DNA of 64,000 nucleotides from Odontocerum albicorne (GCA_949825065.1 OX463856.1:15484948-15548947), one strand, 5' to 3'; numbered from the stretch's first letter, positions 12,313 through 22,590 are shown. The notes: generated from the letters alone by a model not told the origin. Numbers and translations are program-made.

Positions 12313-13660
12313 GTTCATCAAAATGTCGAGGAAGCATCAGAACAACGTGTCGTCAGACTTGAGGATGCACGGTTGCGAGCACGGCGATCGCGTTCTGCAG
12401 TTTCAGAACTGGTTCGTTCTCAACAGAATGTACGCGACAGGCTGATAGTGACTGAAATAAGTCATTAGGAATATCAAATGTATCTTTTTTATATAGAATT
12501 TAATTTTATCTCTATGTTTATATTTCAAAATATATCAAATCGTATGTAGAAATGGAGATTTTTTAAATTAGTTTGATATTCATCCGTTTTAATCAAACCA
12601 AGCTTCGCTCTGAAGAATACGTTCATTTGCGAGATGCAGTTGTAAATGACAGTAATACAACTAACGTTGGAAGACTAACGATTTGGCCATCTTCATATAC
12701 AGGCAGTCTACGTCACATGCATGAGTACGCTCAATATGCAATTGCGTATGTTCATTACTACGGGTGTCCAGACCTATTCACTACATTCACATGCAATCCA
12801 GCTTGGGACGATATACAACAGCTCATGTTAAAACATGAAGTGTTTGGGTCTGTGCGCTGCTGGATATACTCAGTGGAATGGCAAAAGAGAGGATGGCCTC
12901 ATGCAAATATATAGTTATAATCTGGATCTATAACAAAATCACTTCAAACGAAATCGACAATGTAATGTGCGCTGAAATATCCGATGCCGACGTCGATAAG
13001 GATTTGCATGAAGTTGTGACGAAAAATATGATACATGGACCTTGCGGTGCATTGAATCCAAATTCACCATGCATGATAGACGGAAAATGATCTAAACGAT
13101 ATCCTCGAGCATTAGTATCCAACACAGTTACAGTAAACGATGGATATCCTTTATACAGAAGAAGATCAACAGAAGATAGTGGGAAATTAGCAACCATACA
13201 AATGTGAAACGGTGACATCGAAGTAGACAACCATTGGGTTGTTCCATATTCGCCTTTGCTATTCAAAAACATACAAAGCGCACATAAACGTGGAATACTG
13301 TAACCCCGTTGAATCGATCAAATACATTTGTAAGTACGTGAATAAAGGCAGCTACATGGCAGTTTTTGGCTTGCAGCCAGAATGCGGAATGAGAATGCGG
13401 TTATACATATCGATGAAATCGCACAGTATCAGGCTGGAAGATACATAAGTAGCAATGAAGCTGTATAGTGAATTCTTTCATTTCCAATACATGAACGAAG
13501 TCCAGCTGTTGTTCACTTAGCAGTACATCTAGAAAATGGACAACGCATTTAATTCACAGCTGCAAATGTGCAACAAATAGCCCTGAATCCACCGGCTACA
13601 GCGTTAACTGCTTTCTTCACGTTATGTAAAAATGACGCGTTGGCGAAAACACTACTGTAT
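12313..13660 (+). pseudogene. Helitron Rep (HUH nuclease) remnant
   Basis: In order: an arginine-rich N-terminal block (EASEQRVVRLEDARLRARR, from 12313), a jump, then RSEEYVHLRDAVVND and GRLTIWPSSYTGS, then LFTTFTCNPAWDDI, then EWQKRGWPHANI (to 12914). In another frame come NMIHGPCGALNPNSPCM (near 13030), NVEYCNPVESIKYICKYVNK (near 13290) and IALNPPATALTAFFTLC (near 13580). These are the blocks of the Helitron_like_N / Rep region. The HUH motif reads HANI where the family has HAHI, so one metal ligand is lost. The tyrosine region (YICKY) is kept. At least three frame changes and several stops make it a pseudogene. Confidence 0.8.
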
Positions 13661-13804
13661 CACTGATTGTGACGTCAAAAGAAAAATTGGTGAAAAAGTA
13701 TTTCCCTACATTTAAATCAATTATAAGAATCACGATTGGCATAGTGAACGAGTTATTGCTGCCGCCAAGAACGAAGACGTCTATGAACTTAACAATATTA
13801 TTCA

Positions 13805-13950
13805 GTTCCTTTTTTAATGTTTCTCAATTTTATATTTTTTTGTTATAACTTTCTTTCTTCTTTTTCTGTGCAATCGATATTTCATTTGAATTCAAATCAT
13901 ATCGTGAATTGACCTCTTGGAGTGATGCGATCATTTGCGAGCACGGCGAT
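13805..13950 (+). repeat. Helitron internal duplication
   Basis: The words ttgaattcaaatcatatcg and gtgaattga/c, then gagtga/c and gcgatcattt, occur at 11714-11765 and again at 13883-13935. The word gcgagcacggcgat occurs at 12374 and 13936. The stretch ttataactttctttcttc resembles 12268-12290. The 3' part of the element therefore repeats shortened 5' pieces. Confidence 0.7.
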
Positions 13951-14075
13951 AAACGCGACAAACTAAGAGTGGCTAAAAGACATCAAAAATATTGTATACC
14001 CACAAGCATTATGAAATTAAACATATTAAACACGTATGCTTTTTCTTTTCTTTCTTTTCCATTTAACCAGACTGA

Positions 14076-14106
14076 GCCACAGCAACGCGTGGCCGGGTAC
14101 AGCTAG
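14076..14106 (+). repeat. Helitron 3' hairpin and CTAG end
   Basis: GCCAC (14076-14080) pairs with GTGGC (14089-14093) around an 8-base loop, 10 bases upstream of the terminal CTAG (14103-14106). This is the usual spacing for a Helitron transposition terminator. Confidence 0.8.
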
Positions 14107-14341
14107 TTATTAAATAAAAATTGAATGTCAAACAAATTTGAAAGAGAACTCGGAATTAAAGAAAAAAGTTCAGCAAATGTACTGCAACCACATGTACTGA
14201 GAAGAATATATGGTTTGTCGGTGTACGAGTACATTAGAATAAAAAAATACGTGTTTTATTCCAATAATTATTAGGAATTAATGTAAGCTAAAAACTCATT
14301 TGTAAAATAGGGTGGAAAGGGCACGTTGACATGGTTAAGAC

Positions 14342-15045
14342 CAGGGGTGTCCAAATCATGGCCCGCGGGCTACATGTGAACCAATTTAAGATTTTGTGTG
14401 GCCCTTTCGAGGTTTTTATACATTTTGCATTTTGTTATTGATAAAATAAAAAAACAAGTTCTGTGCACGTTAATTATAATAATTTTCACATGTTATTAAT
14501 TTTGTGAGTGACGAATTTATGACCTAGGTGTCGCGTACCGGCGCCAGACAAAATATGCTAATGAAGTCACAAAATTAATTAGAGCATTCGACAAAAGATT
14601 TTTATACATGCAAAAGCATGAAGAAAATTTCTCACTTTTCTTAACCCCATTTGATGTGAAGGTCGAATCTGAACCTCCAAATTTACAAATGGAGCTTATA
14701 GACTTGCAATCAAGCATTGAGATGAAAGCCATGTTCGAAGGAAATAAAATACACGAATTTTATCAGAAATATATCCTTGAAGATAAATTTCCAAAATTAA
14801 GGCAACTGGCAAAGGCCAAATAGCCAAATTACCAGTCGATATTAAAAAAATATCAAATTATTAAAAATAAATGTTTCATTAATTTTACAAAGTAATAAAA
14901 TATTTCGATTGTAAGTTGTTTGTTTATTTTTAATGTAAAAAAAAGTCATATTATTATTAAGTTATAAAATATTTATATGTGTGGCCCATCAAAGACTTGC
15001 AATGTTTTATTTGGTCCACCAGGTGATTTCAGTTGGACACCCCTG
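14342..15045 (+). mobile_element. hAT element, internally deleted (704 bp)
   Basis: The left terminal inverted repeat is CAGGGGTGTCCAAATCATGG and the right end is ...AGTTGGACACCCCTG, so the outer 13 bases pair well. It is flanked by an 8-bp duplication, GTTAAGAC (14334-14341) and GTTTAGAC (15046-15053), with one difference. Eight-base duplications and CAG...CTG ends define hAT elements. The middle keeps only the last part of a transposase gene, so it must have been mobilised in trans. The subterminal ggcccgcgggc palindrome and ggccc...gtggccc words resemble Charlie-type hATs. Confidence 0.9.
14545..14823 (+). pseudogene. hAT transposase C-terminal remnant
   Basis: One frame stays open for about 90 codons to a TAG at 14821. 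It reads KLIRAFDKRF, then FSLFLTPFDVKVES, PNLQMELIDLQSS and LRQLAKAK. This resembles the C-terminal region of hAT transposases of the type domesticated as GTF2IRD2 and ZBED5 (blocks F--F---FPFxVDVE, P--LQMELIELQ). The N-terminal BED finger and RNase H catalytic parts are deleted. That the frame is still open suggests a modest age. Confidence 0.75.
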
Positions 15046-15057
15046 GTTTAGACAAAT

Positions 15058-15250
15058 AGAATGAATGCAAACATAAATAAAAGTCGTGGTAGAGGACAAT
15101 TCAAATATGATGGTTGGACCAAGTGAAGGAAAATTCTATGACAGGAAACGTAAGTATGAAAGAAAGAGAAGATACATTGATGTGGAGATTGGAAACAGAT
15201 TGTGTCGTGATAGAAAATATTTCTTATTCCCAACTTTTTGATAGTGAAAC
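15058..15250 (+). pseudogene. LINE-A 3' end fragment
   Basis: The translation gives ANINKSRGRG and later MKERRYIDVEIGNRLCRDRK. These match the LINE-A blocks (ANV--SRGRGRP ... CMKR-MDVEEA--VCRDRK-W). The frame is broken. It lies directly beside the hAT element. Confidence 0.55.
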
Positions 15251-15254
15251 TCTT

Positions 15255-15320
15255 ATATTCATAATTATAATAAAATGATAATTTGTACCGCGCCATTTAA
15301 AAAGAGGACTTTCTCAAGGG
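15255..15320 (-). mobile_element. SINE-W 3' end fragment
   Basis: On the minus strand: cttt-ttaaatggcgcggtac followed by aaattatcattttattat. The same tail occurs at 54361-54440 and 55430-55530 (aaatggcactatataaat then ttttattatt), so it is a dispersed family with a TTA-rich tail. Confidence 0.55.
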
Positions 15321-15684
15321 CGCTTAACTTCTTGTAAGTACGAGTATTTCAAAGCTGCGCAATTGTTTATTTAAGTATATTGATCTTAAATGCGAAACTA
15401 AACAGTATTCATTTTTAAGCAAACGAGTTTTCTCCAAGTTTTGAATACTCATTCAATGCTGTGACCTCAGTTGGTTTAATGTAAACCAAACATCGTATTA
15501 AATCATCCCCTTTGCGAGAAGAGCAGAAAACAATCAAGAGTTACTGTTACTCACACAATCTCTGATCGCGGTTTGGTGTCCCACATCCCATAATCAATGG
15601 GGGCGCTAGGGCTTTAGGGAGCATACCATACACAGTGGGGAAGAATTGTTCAACTGAAAAAGAATAATAATTATTTGTTCAAGA
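15321..15684. other. Unassigned sequence
   Basis: Nothing recognised. Confidence 0.4.
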
Positions 15685-15930
15685 AGCTCGAAAGGGAAAA
15701 TAAATCAATGTATATCAATGGATCATATTTAAGCCACCTTAGATTGGCAGACGATAATATTATCTTCGCTAAACGTCCTGAGAAACTACACAGAGTTAAA
15801 TACTGGAATTGACAGAGGAAAGTAAACTAGCAGGTTTGAAAATGAATATTGAAAAGACAACATACTCGTATATGTATGTTGAATCACTTTGCTGATGTCA
15901 CATCAATCCAAGTGAACGGAACCATATATC
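15685..15930 (+). pseudogene. Reverse transcriptase palm fragment
   Basis: The translation reads INGSYLSHLRLADDNIIFA, a reverse transcriptase catalytic box (usually L-FADD--L-A), followed by RPEKLHRV and then AGLKMNIEKT, the usual downstream block (GLKMN--KTK). The last part returns as QVNGT. The catalytic aspartates are present, but only about 80 codons survive and one frame shift lies between them. A TACTCGTA sits inside the KT block. Confidence 0.7.
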
Positions 15931-16158
15931 TATTCTGCTAGAAAAAATCGAACAATATATCTGTTCTTCTTGAAAAAAATCGAACAATATATCTATTCTG
16001 ACAAAAACCTAGCCGTAATACTCCACCATATTGGATCGATTAAAATACATGTTTGGTACCGAAATGAAATCGACTTCTAAGTTATATTTCTCTCCGAAAG
16101 AACATCTCTCAGACACGGATTCAAAGATATAGGGGTGATACACCAAATTGATATTTTA
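15931..16158. repeat. Short direct repeats
   Basis: The word aaatcgaacaatatatct with a following g/attct occurs twice (15945-16000) in direct order, about 38 bases apart. The remainder is unassigned. Confidence 0.5.
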
Positions 16159-16159
16159 T

Positions 16160-16430
16160 TCTTAATTAAGGTTTCACTTCAAATTGTTGTATTTTGAGTG
16201 GATAAAGCATGTTTGGCTCTTTTGCAAGTGTATGGTTTTTTTAAGAATCAATTTCCGGACCTTATAAGCCCTGGTCTATGTGAGCTTGTAAACAGGTGCC
16301 TCTTTTTTATTGTAGTCTTGTGTTGGTTTATTTAATATGTTGATGTTCATAATTCATGTGACAATGATTTTTTAATTTATGTGAGCTCAAATATCCGAGT
16401 TTGAATTAAAATGTTAATAACTGTTTTAAA
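16160..16430. repeat. Dispersed repeat family Z, copy 1
   Basis: Shares tcttaatt-aggtttca, attgagtgg, ttttttttaagaatc and gaccttttgag/gaccttataag with 37530-37800 in the same order over about 250 bases. No coding content. The function and class are unknown. Confidence 0.5.
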
Positions 16431-17370
16431 GGTCGAAATCAAACGTTTGCTGTTCAATAAAACAAATAAACAAGGTGAACCAGATATCATACAAAATTTA
16501 TTGAGAAATATTAAGTATAAATACCCAGACTAGGTTTCATACTGAGTTCTGTGTTTACTTTGCTAAGCTAAAATAATTAAAATTATTTTATGCTTTAAAA
16601 TAACAATTTTGGATTACGGTTATATGGTCGCCCCACTACGATGCCCTTGTTGAAAAATTGAACGTACTAAATGTCATTCACCCTTCTTTTGTCATCCTGT
16701 ATGGTGACTCGTGCGTGTATTGTAAAATTGATTTAGTCAGAACCCCGACACCCATTTCTGCAACATCCTCTCAAATGGAATTTTCTACCTTCTTAACACT
16801 AGAATTTTAGGTTACATACTCGATTAAACAAAAGGGTTATTCAATATAACACAAAAGTGTCACGTAAATATAAGAATTTTATTGAATATGCATTATGCAT
16901 ATTCAATGAAAGATTTTTTACTACTATATTTAACATTGTGAACCACTGTGTGGCAGCGCGATGAAGATTCAGCGTCTGCGATTTTTCAAGAGTAAATAGT
17001 ATTCAGCAGTGATTGAAATATCTTTGTAGATGGGATTTCAAATGTTTATTTGCACAGCTAATCGTTTTTGATCGAAAAGGAAGTCTCTCAGATGGTGGAA
17101 TGAGTTTTGCGTCTTTCACTTAGTTATATATAAACTAAGGTTAAAGAAATATTCAGAAAAACATATTTGCAAAAGTATCAAGGTTAAAACTTAATTCGAA
17201 AATTTGTAATTAAAACGTAACAATTACATGGAGTTAAGGTGTAAAAAAGAAACAAAAAGCAGTACAATATTTTTGTTCTTAAGGTATATGTTTTTACTTA
17301 AAAAAAAAGAGAAATATAAGTATTCGCCAAATGATTGGCCTAAAAAATAAACGACACCTTTATAATAAAA
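16431..17370. other. Unassigned A+T-rich sequence
   Basis: No gene seen. A near-perfect palindrome (attgaatatgca, three central bases, then its complement) lies near 16883-16910. Confidence 0.45.
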
Positions 17371-17640
17371 CCAAGATCTGTGCTCGAGTCTCATGTAAGT
17401 GCGATGAAGTATTCTTTAATATTAGACTAACAAAGAGAAACGTTTCAACAAGACTGCGTGAACACCTAAAATACATTAAAAAAAAATGATGGAAAGAATG
17501 TACCATCGATGAACATCTTACGACCACGAGAAACAACCATACGATTGGGTTTGATCACACCAAAGTGAGTGCATTCAAATTGACGGACATGGAAAATTCA
17601 ATAAATTTTAAGACAGTTGGGAATTAATCCACACAGAAAA
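17371..17640 (+). pseudogene. Penelope-like GIY-YIG endonuclease fragment
   Basis: The translation reads CKCDEVFFNIRLTKRNVSTR, then LREHLKYI, then a stop, then DEHLTTTRNNHTIGFDHTKVSA. This matches the GIY-YIG domain at the C-terminus of Penelope-like retroelements (C-CG--YIG-T-R---TR--EH ... AEH---TGH-I-FD-TKVLA). The YIG signature itself is altered and one in-frame stop is present. The reverse transcriptase part is not seen. This is the only Penelope coding trace in the window. Confidence 0.6.
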
Positions 17641-18279
17641 TATATCTCTGATGAACAGCAAAATCTTACACGAGACAGAAATGACAAGTATGTACTGTGA
17701 TCAACGAGTACTATGTACTGTGACATGCCAGTTGCTGCTCTCACGGAAGTCATCAATCTCACGAAAGCACTAGCACCACGAGAATGACGGTCTAGGCCAG
17801 TCATAACCAAATTTTTACCTAAACGGTTCTTATTCTGTTTAACAGAAGCCGTCGGGGCCAGAAGATAATAAAATACTACAGTTAAATGAAACGATCAATA
17901 TGTGTATATATTCATTTTAAATAAATAATTACAGTTCCAATGTAATTGTTTACATCAATTAAAATTACTTAAAAAAAATAGTAAAAAAATTAATCTGCTT
18001 TGTATCTTCCATCAATTTTTCATGACAGGCTGCGTGCTTGTTGATGACATCTTTAATTGTTGATTGCTTCCAAATAGGTATCAATCAATCTTAATCTTGT
18101 TGGGTTTTTATGTATATTAATTTAAAAAAAAGTTTTTTAGCATATATAATTTGACCAATATCATAAGCATTTTCATTGTTATTTTTCAAAGTGAATGTAT
18201 TTTTCAGTGTTGAGATTTTTTATAAAAATGTTTTTTTTTTACATACACAGGTTACCACAATGGACATATGTTATAGTAC
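17641..18279. other. Unassigned sequence
   Basis: It may include the 3' part of the Penelope-like element. The word gtactgtga is repeated near 17693 and 17714. Nothing else recognised. Confidence 0.4.
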
Positions 18280-18511
18280 CCGGCGGTAAGTAATACACAT
18301 CGGGCTTAAGAAAGATACTGTCGGCCGTAATCGACTAATTTCGGTTTTGTAGAGCGTCGTCTCTGTCGCACGATCACACCCTTGAACACTTGACAACGAC
18401 TGACAAATTGCGACGGAACACGTATATAAATGACAGAGACGATGCTCTACAAAACCAAATTTGGCCGACAATCTCTTTCTTAACCCCGATGTGTATAACT
18501 TACCGCCAGGC
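18280..18511. repeat. Foldback element with ~80-bp inverted arms
   Basis: The left arm (ggcggtaagtaatacacatc, then gggcttaagaaaga, ctgtcggcc and ggttttgtagagcgtcg) reappears reverse-complemented at 18428-18511 with about 85-90% identity by eye. The centre (18372-18427) is unpaired. It is richer in GC and CpG than its surroundings. No open frame is preserved. Probably a MITE or foldback transposon; a clear target duplication was not found. Confidence 0.8.
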
Positions 18512-19129
18512 AATGTACGTGTCTGATCTGGCCCACAGGCCTTCAAAGGCTTATGCCTAGTCTAGGCCTAAAAATACTTCAACATGATAAGAACAATAAA
18601 TGTTCAATGTGTCAAATGTATGTGAAAATTTCAAAGGCAATATCTACGAGAAAACATGGTAAAAGCTAAAGTTCTTGATCATCTTGAATGATTGTGAACT
18701 TCTATATATTCGTATGAAGAAGTATACGCAAGTGTTAAGTGATGTCCTTTTCATGGGATTTCGTTAGTTCTGTTCACATGGGAGACATATCGGCGTACTT
18801 GAGTTGCCGCGTCCGTTGTACGCATTTATAAGTTAATTTAACGAAATTCAGATAATAATTCGGATAATGAAATATTTAACATTTAAAAGACAAATAAAAT
18901 TAAAAAGCTTATACGTTAAATATGCAAGTTCTGCCTATGAAATGTTGAACAATCCAAGCTCTAAGAATCTTCGCAAAAAATACATTTTTTCTCAGTATGA
19001 TTATGAGAGAAACTTAAGCATTGCGACTTTGAAGGCTTGAAATATTTTTAAATATTTGCTTAACAATAAGAATATAAATATGGATTTTATGAAGCTATTA
19101 TGCAATATTAAATACATCATAAAATACAT
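18512..19129. other. Unassigned sequence
   Basis: Nothing recognised. The 18930-19060 interval translates without motifs. Confidence 0.4.
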
Positions 19130-19400
19130 CAAAATTGGGAGGCTACGTTGGGCGGGGCATGTAGCAAGAATGGGAGAAGAGGAAATGCCTAACAAAGTAC
19201 TCTTTTCCAAGCCCCAAGGAAGACGTAGCGTGGGTAGACCGAGGCTTAGGTGGATGGATGGGGTGCAGAATGATGCAAACGTGATTGGCATCAGGGGCTG
19301 GAGGAGTGCATCCCAGGATAGGGGGGAATGGCAGCGACTGCTGGAGGAGGCCGGGGCCCACAATGGGCTGTAGCGCCATTGATGATGATGATGATTATGC
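19130..19400 (+). pseudogene. LINE C-terminal end with (ATG)n tail
   Basis: The frame is open from 19056 through the stop at 19371 and reads RLRWAGHVARMGEEEMPNKV, GRRSVGRPRLRWMDGVQND and GWRSASQDRGEWQRLLEEA, ending NGL. This is the post-RT C-terminus of an RTE-like LINE, intact to its stop codon. It is followed by ccattgatgatgatgatga, a short tandem 3' tail of the kind RTE elements carry. It is strongly GC-richer than the flanks and 5'-truncated, so probably a young dead-on-arrival insertion. Confidence 0.85.
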
Positions 19401-19522
19401 AATATTACTTAATCTCAATAGCGCTTGGTTTTAAACTGGTTAAGGTAGTTAAGCAGTGTTACTAATAAATTCAAGTAGAATGATGTCTGAAAGTAAATTT
19501 CAATCAGAAAAGTTAAGAATGA

Positions 19523-19724
19523 CAACCTCCATGCTCTATTTGATAAGATGCCTATCTTTTGACCAGAGGTTTAGTGTTTGATTCCCGTTAGAACCCAGAA
19601 TTGAGTATTCCAAACTGGTTTTCATTTAAGGCTTCTTTAATGTCTTTCTGATTATTTGGAAAACATTCCCACTTGACAATAAGTTCGCCAGGCTATATTG
19701 TGCACAAATAAAATATAGCTAATA
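19523..19724 (+). mobile_element. SINE-1 copy
   Basis: Head aacctccatgctctatttg, gataagatgcctatct, a B-box-like tgtttgattcccg, a body with ttaaggcttctttaatg and ctgattatttgg, and a tail gttcgccaggctatattg. Nearly full length. Confidence 0.8.
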
Positions 19725-19759
19725 CACATTTCAGTACAATGAACTGTAATAATACATAA

Positions 19760-19840
19760 TAGTGTGTTCGTGCCCACTTTAATGTATGGAAGTGAAACTT
19801 GGCCTTGTAGAAGAACGATTAGAGTAAGATTAATGGTGTG
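19760..19840 (+). pseudogene. LINE reverse transcriptase scrap
   Basis: The translation reads FVPTLMYGSETWP, the conserved block (-VPTLLYGSE-W) downstream of the RT catalytic core in insect LINEs. Only about 20 codons are recognisable. Confidence 0.5.
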
Positions 19841-20448
19841 CGTGCACCCGTTTGAATAGATATGCTTAAAATTTAGATAACTCTAATGTCAACCTTCCTT
19901 GAAACAGCAATTTTCAAGAAAATTTTATTGAAAGTTGTCTGTTAGTTTTATATTATCGTCATCATTACTTTAACGCTTTATATACGAGTGTTTTATAAAA
20001 TGAATAACAAATAGCTCTGGATGGTAATTCACAGAAACAAATATCACAAAAAAAATCTTCGTTCGAGTTATGACTTTGTGATGCAAATAATGATTTAAAT
20101 ATATACAAACTATGTTATTACTGTAGGTAAAAGGCAATTTTTGACCTTCAAATCTAAATTAATCAAATATTTTTCAATCTATATACATTTCAAAATAATA
20201 TCACACCAAAACATGAAAAATAAAGAAATTAAAACATGAAACATCAAAACATGAAAGATAGTAAAACAGGAAAAAAATTTATGAGATGTGTCTAAAAATC
20301 GAGGATGTTTCCGTAAGAAAATCACAATTTTACAGCTGTCTTTGAATCGGGAAAATTTGCAACAACAGCACCTTGGTCATATCTAATTAAAATTTTATTT
20401 ACTTGTTTGAAAGACTAGATAAAGTAATTTACAGTTGTTGAATACACA
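19841..20448. other. Unassigned A+T-rich sequence
   Basis: Nothing recognised. The word aaacatgaaa recurs four times near 20210-20250. Confidence 0.4.
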
Positions 20449-20760
20449 CAAACCATAACGCCATTTTATTGTTGGGATAGGCAAAGAGGACACAGCGCCG
20501 GACTTTCCTATCTCAACACACATCCTTTAGCTCTTCTACCCCCATACACCTTCTCATACAAGTCTTACGATTTCTCTGGTTTTTTTAGTTTCCTTTAATC
20601 AAAATATAATTCACTTGATTCAACCATGCTTTCCTTGATCTTTCTCTATCACGTCTTCTAATCGCGTTTGTCATATATAGTAGTTTTGCTAGTCTTTCTT
20701 CATTTATTCGTTATATTTGCCCAAACCACTCAGTGCTCTCAAGTAAACGAATAGTAATTT
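20449..20760 (-). pseudogene. LINE-A 3' end
   Basis: On the plus strand it starts at the LINE-A 3' tip (aacgccattttattgttggg, atagg) and continues with ctttcctatctcaacacaca, cttctcatacaa, cacttgattcaaccatg and ttgcccaaaccactcagtg. The same series occurs at 22255 and 27905. On the minus strand it encodes the W-FGH---M and QDR-KSG blocks, with lesions. Confidence 0.65.
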
Positions 20761-20804
20761 AACATATAGTTGTTTTATTCCACAGAAAATGGCACCATTA
20801 TGCC

Positions 20805-20886
20805 ATGCCTCTAATAGGGTAGACATAGATAAGAGATATCCACTTCATTCTATTCTAGCTCACATTTTTCGCTTCAGCCACGAACA
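20805..20886 (-). pseudogene. LINE-C 3' end scrap
   Basis: The plus-strand words aatagggtagacatagata, agagatatccacttcattct and attctagctcaca match those at 47285-47400 (ggataggcgagataa, cagatctccactgcattctatcctggcacac), so this is another copy of that LINE tail. Confidence 0.5.
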
Positions 20887-20887
20887 T

Positions 20888-21085
20888 ACGTTCGTGATCT
20901 AATTGATAAGACGCATGTCTCCCAACCCGGATGTTGAGGGTACAGTTGCCGCTGGAACAACTATTTAAAAATGGTTCAAGTCTGATTGTCACTTAATGCA
21001 TCTTTAAAATATTTTTGGTTTGTTGGAAGAAATTACCACATAGCAATAATCCCGCTAGACTGCAACAAAATTATAGTACAATACT
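20888..21085 (+). mobile_element. SINE-1 copy
   Basis: Head gttcgtgatctaattgataa, gacgcatgtctcccaacccg, a body ctgattgtcacttaatgcat and ggtttgttggaagaaattac, and a tail cccgctagactgcaac. Nearly full length. Confidence 0.75.
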
Positions 21086-21237
21086 ATTCAATACAACATC
21101 ATCATTCATGTTCTCATATTATAAAGACTTTTCCCTTTTCCTTCTTTCTGAATTTGATTAACTTAGTGTTACTACATTTTTTTAAACCTTGCCTAACTCT
21201 TCGTACCATATAGGTTAAGGTCATTTTATAATTAATT

Positions 21238-21517
21238 ATTTCTATGTTACTGAATCATCAGCCAAGTTGACTTAACGACTTACTACCATGTTATACTTTA
21301 AGAAGATATTTCAATGTTACTGAATCATCAACCAAATTGACTGAACCCCTTACTACCAAGTTATACTTCAAGAAGATATTTCTATGTTACTAAATCATCA
21401 ACCAAGTTGACTGAACCACTTACTACCAAGTTATACTTCAAGAAGATATTTCTATGTTACTGAATCATCAATCAAGTTGACTGAACCACTTACTACCAAG
21501 TTATACTTCAAAAAGAT
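21238..21517. repeat. Tandem array, four units of ~70 bp
   Basis: Units start near 21238, 21309, 21378 and 21448. Each carries atgttactgaatcatcaacc, aagttgactgaacc, acttactaccaagttatact and tcaagaagatat, with few differences. Unit 1 is the most diverged. No coding potential. A minisatellite. Confidence 0.9.
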
Positions 21518-22254
21518 AAAAAACATATTAAAAAACACTTTATGGTTTTATTGTCACTATATTTTTCTTCAATTAATTTTTTTTTAAAACAAATCGATCT
21601 TAAATTTAGACTTTTTTCCAACGAATGGTCTAATATATTCTAACTTATTTAAAATTATTTTCTTTTTTTGATCAGTATACAACAAAAAAAAAATTCAACA
21701 AAGGCAGAGGAAATATATATTTTTAATGTATGTCCAAGGGTTAAAATACAAAACATCAAGCATAGAAAAGCGAACTCAACATGTAGATATACAGTATTGA
21801 ATCAAACATATAGGTTTATAATATGTAAAATCCTTGATAATTTGAATAGATTTATAAGATGGAATATCCTTGAGAATTTTTATTAAAATGGTAAGCAATA
21901 TATCTTCTAAATGCGAGAAATAATATATATTGGAGAAAAAAAAAACATTTCATACTCGTCGACCAGAAGACGTCCATTTTCATATCGTGTGGAGAGGAAA
22001 AAATGTATTTTTGAAATCTCCTATGTTTAATTCAATGAGATAAAATACAATTTATCGCCGTCTTTGCATGAGAAGAAGCGAAAATTTATGAAACAATAAG
22101 TAGATTACATATTCCACTGATCTTTCACCCTACGAGACATTATTTCTCTGTCCAATAATAATATATTCCCTCAGTGTACGTTATGAGGTCGTGCTTTCTC
22201 CAAGAAACCTAATCCGAACCTGATTTCAACCCAATGAGCTAGATGCCTATCCAT
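21518..22254. other. Unassigned A+T-rich sequence
   Basis: Nothing recognised. Confidence 0.4.
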
Positions 22255-22590
22255 CTCATACATACAAACCAACACGCCGTTTCCCTGTTGGGGTAGGCAG
22301 ATATAATAGAGTGCCAGACTTTCCTATCTCAACACACATATTTCGCCTCAGCCACACATCCATACACCATATCATACACTTATACGATATATCTTACTCT
22401 TTTATTTCCTTCTTTCAAAATATCATTCACTTGACCCAACCAAATTTTTTTAATCATTCTCTACCACGCTTTTCATTGGCATATACAAAACATTGTATAT
22501 TTCTTTTTTTAGTTTTTCTCCATTCATTCATTCCACGTGCCCAATCCCTCTTACACGATACTCGTAGTTCTTCACCTCTCTACTTGCTTT
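22255..22590 (-). pseudogene. LINE-A 3' end
   Basis: The plus strand shows the tail catacatacaaaccaacacg, then ccgtttccctgttggggtag, ctttcctatctcaacacaca, catacaccatatcatacac and attcacttgacccaacc. The minus strand gives the LINE-A C-terminal blocks with stops. The CATA-rich start corresponds to a (TATG)n 3' tail, also seen at 53600. Confidence 0.7.

Larger units (their letters stand above)
10421..14106 (+). mobile_element. Helitron with both ends (3686 bp)
   Basis: The left end is TCTATATAAATAAAAATG, inserted after an A. The right end is a GCCAC/GTGGC hairpin followed by CGGGTACAGCTAG and then a T, which is the Helitron rule of 5'-TC, 3'-CTAG and insertion between A and T with no target duplication. 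Inside is a decayed Rep/helicase-type gene (12313-13660). The helicase half is missing and the 1.9 kb between the left end and the Rep remnant is very A+T rich. The 3' end contains pieces that repeat the 5' half. Size and lesions make it non-autonomous. Whether the two ends belong to one original copy is an inference. Confidence 0.8.

Noticed and set aside
12928..13272. 114-codon minus-strand frame
   Set aside because: Antisense to the Helitron Rep remnant, whose motifs are on the plus strand.
19001..19402. 133-codon open frame on the minus strand
   Set aside because: Antisense to the well-supported LINE C-terminus at 19130-19400; the composition is explained by the GC-rich LINE.
21238..21517. 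CRISPR array
   Set aside because: Whole 70-bp units are repeated with no unique spacers; this is a minisatellite in eukaryotic DNA.
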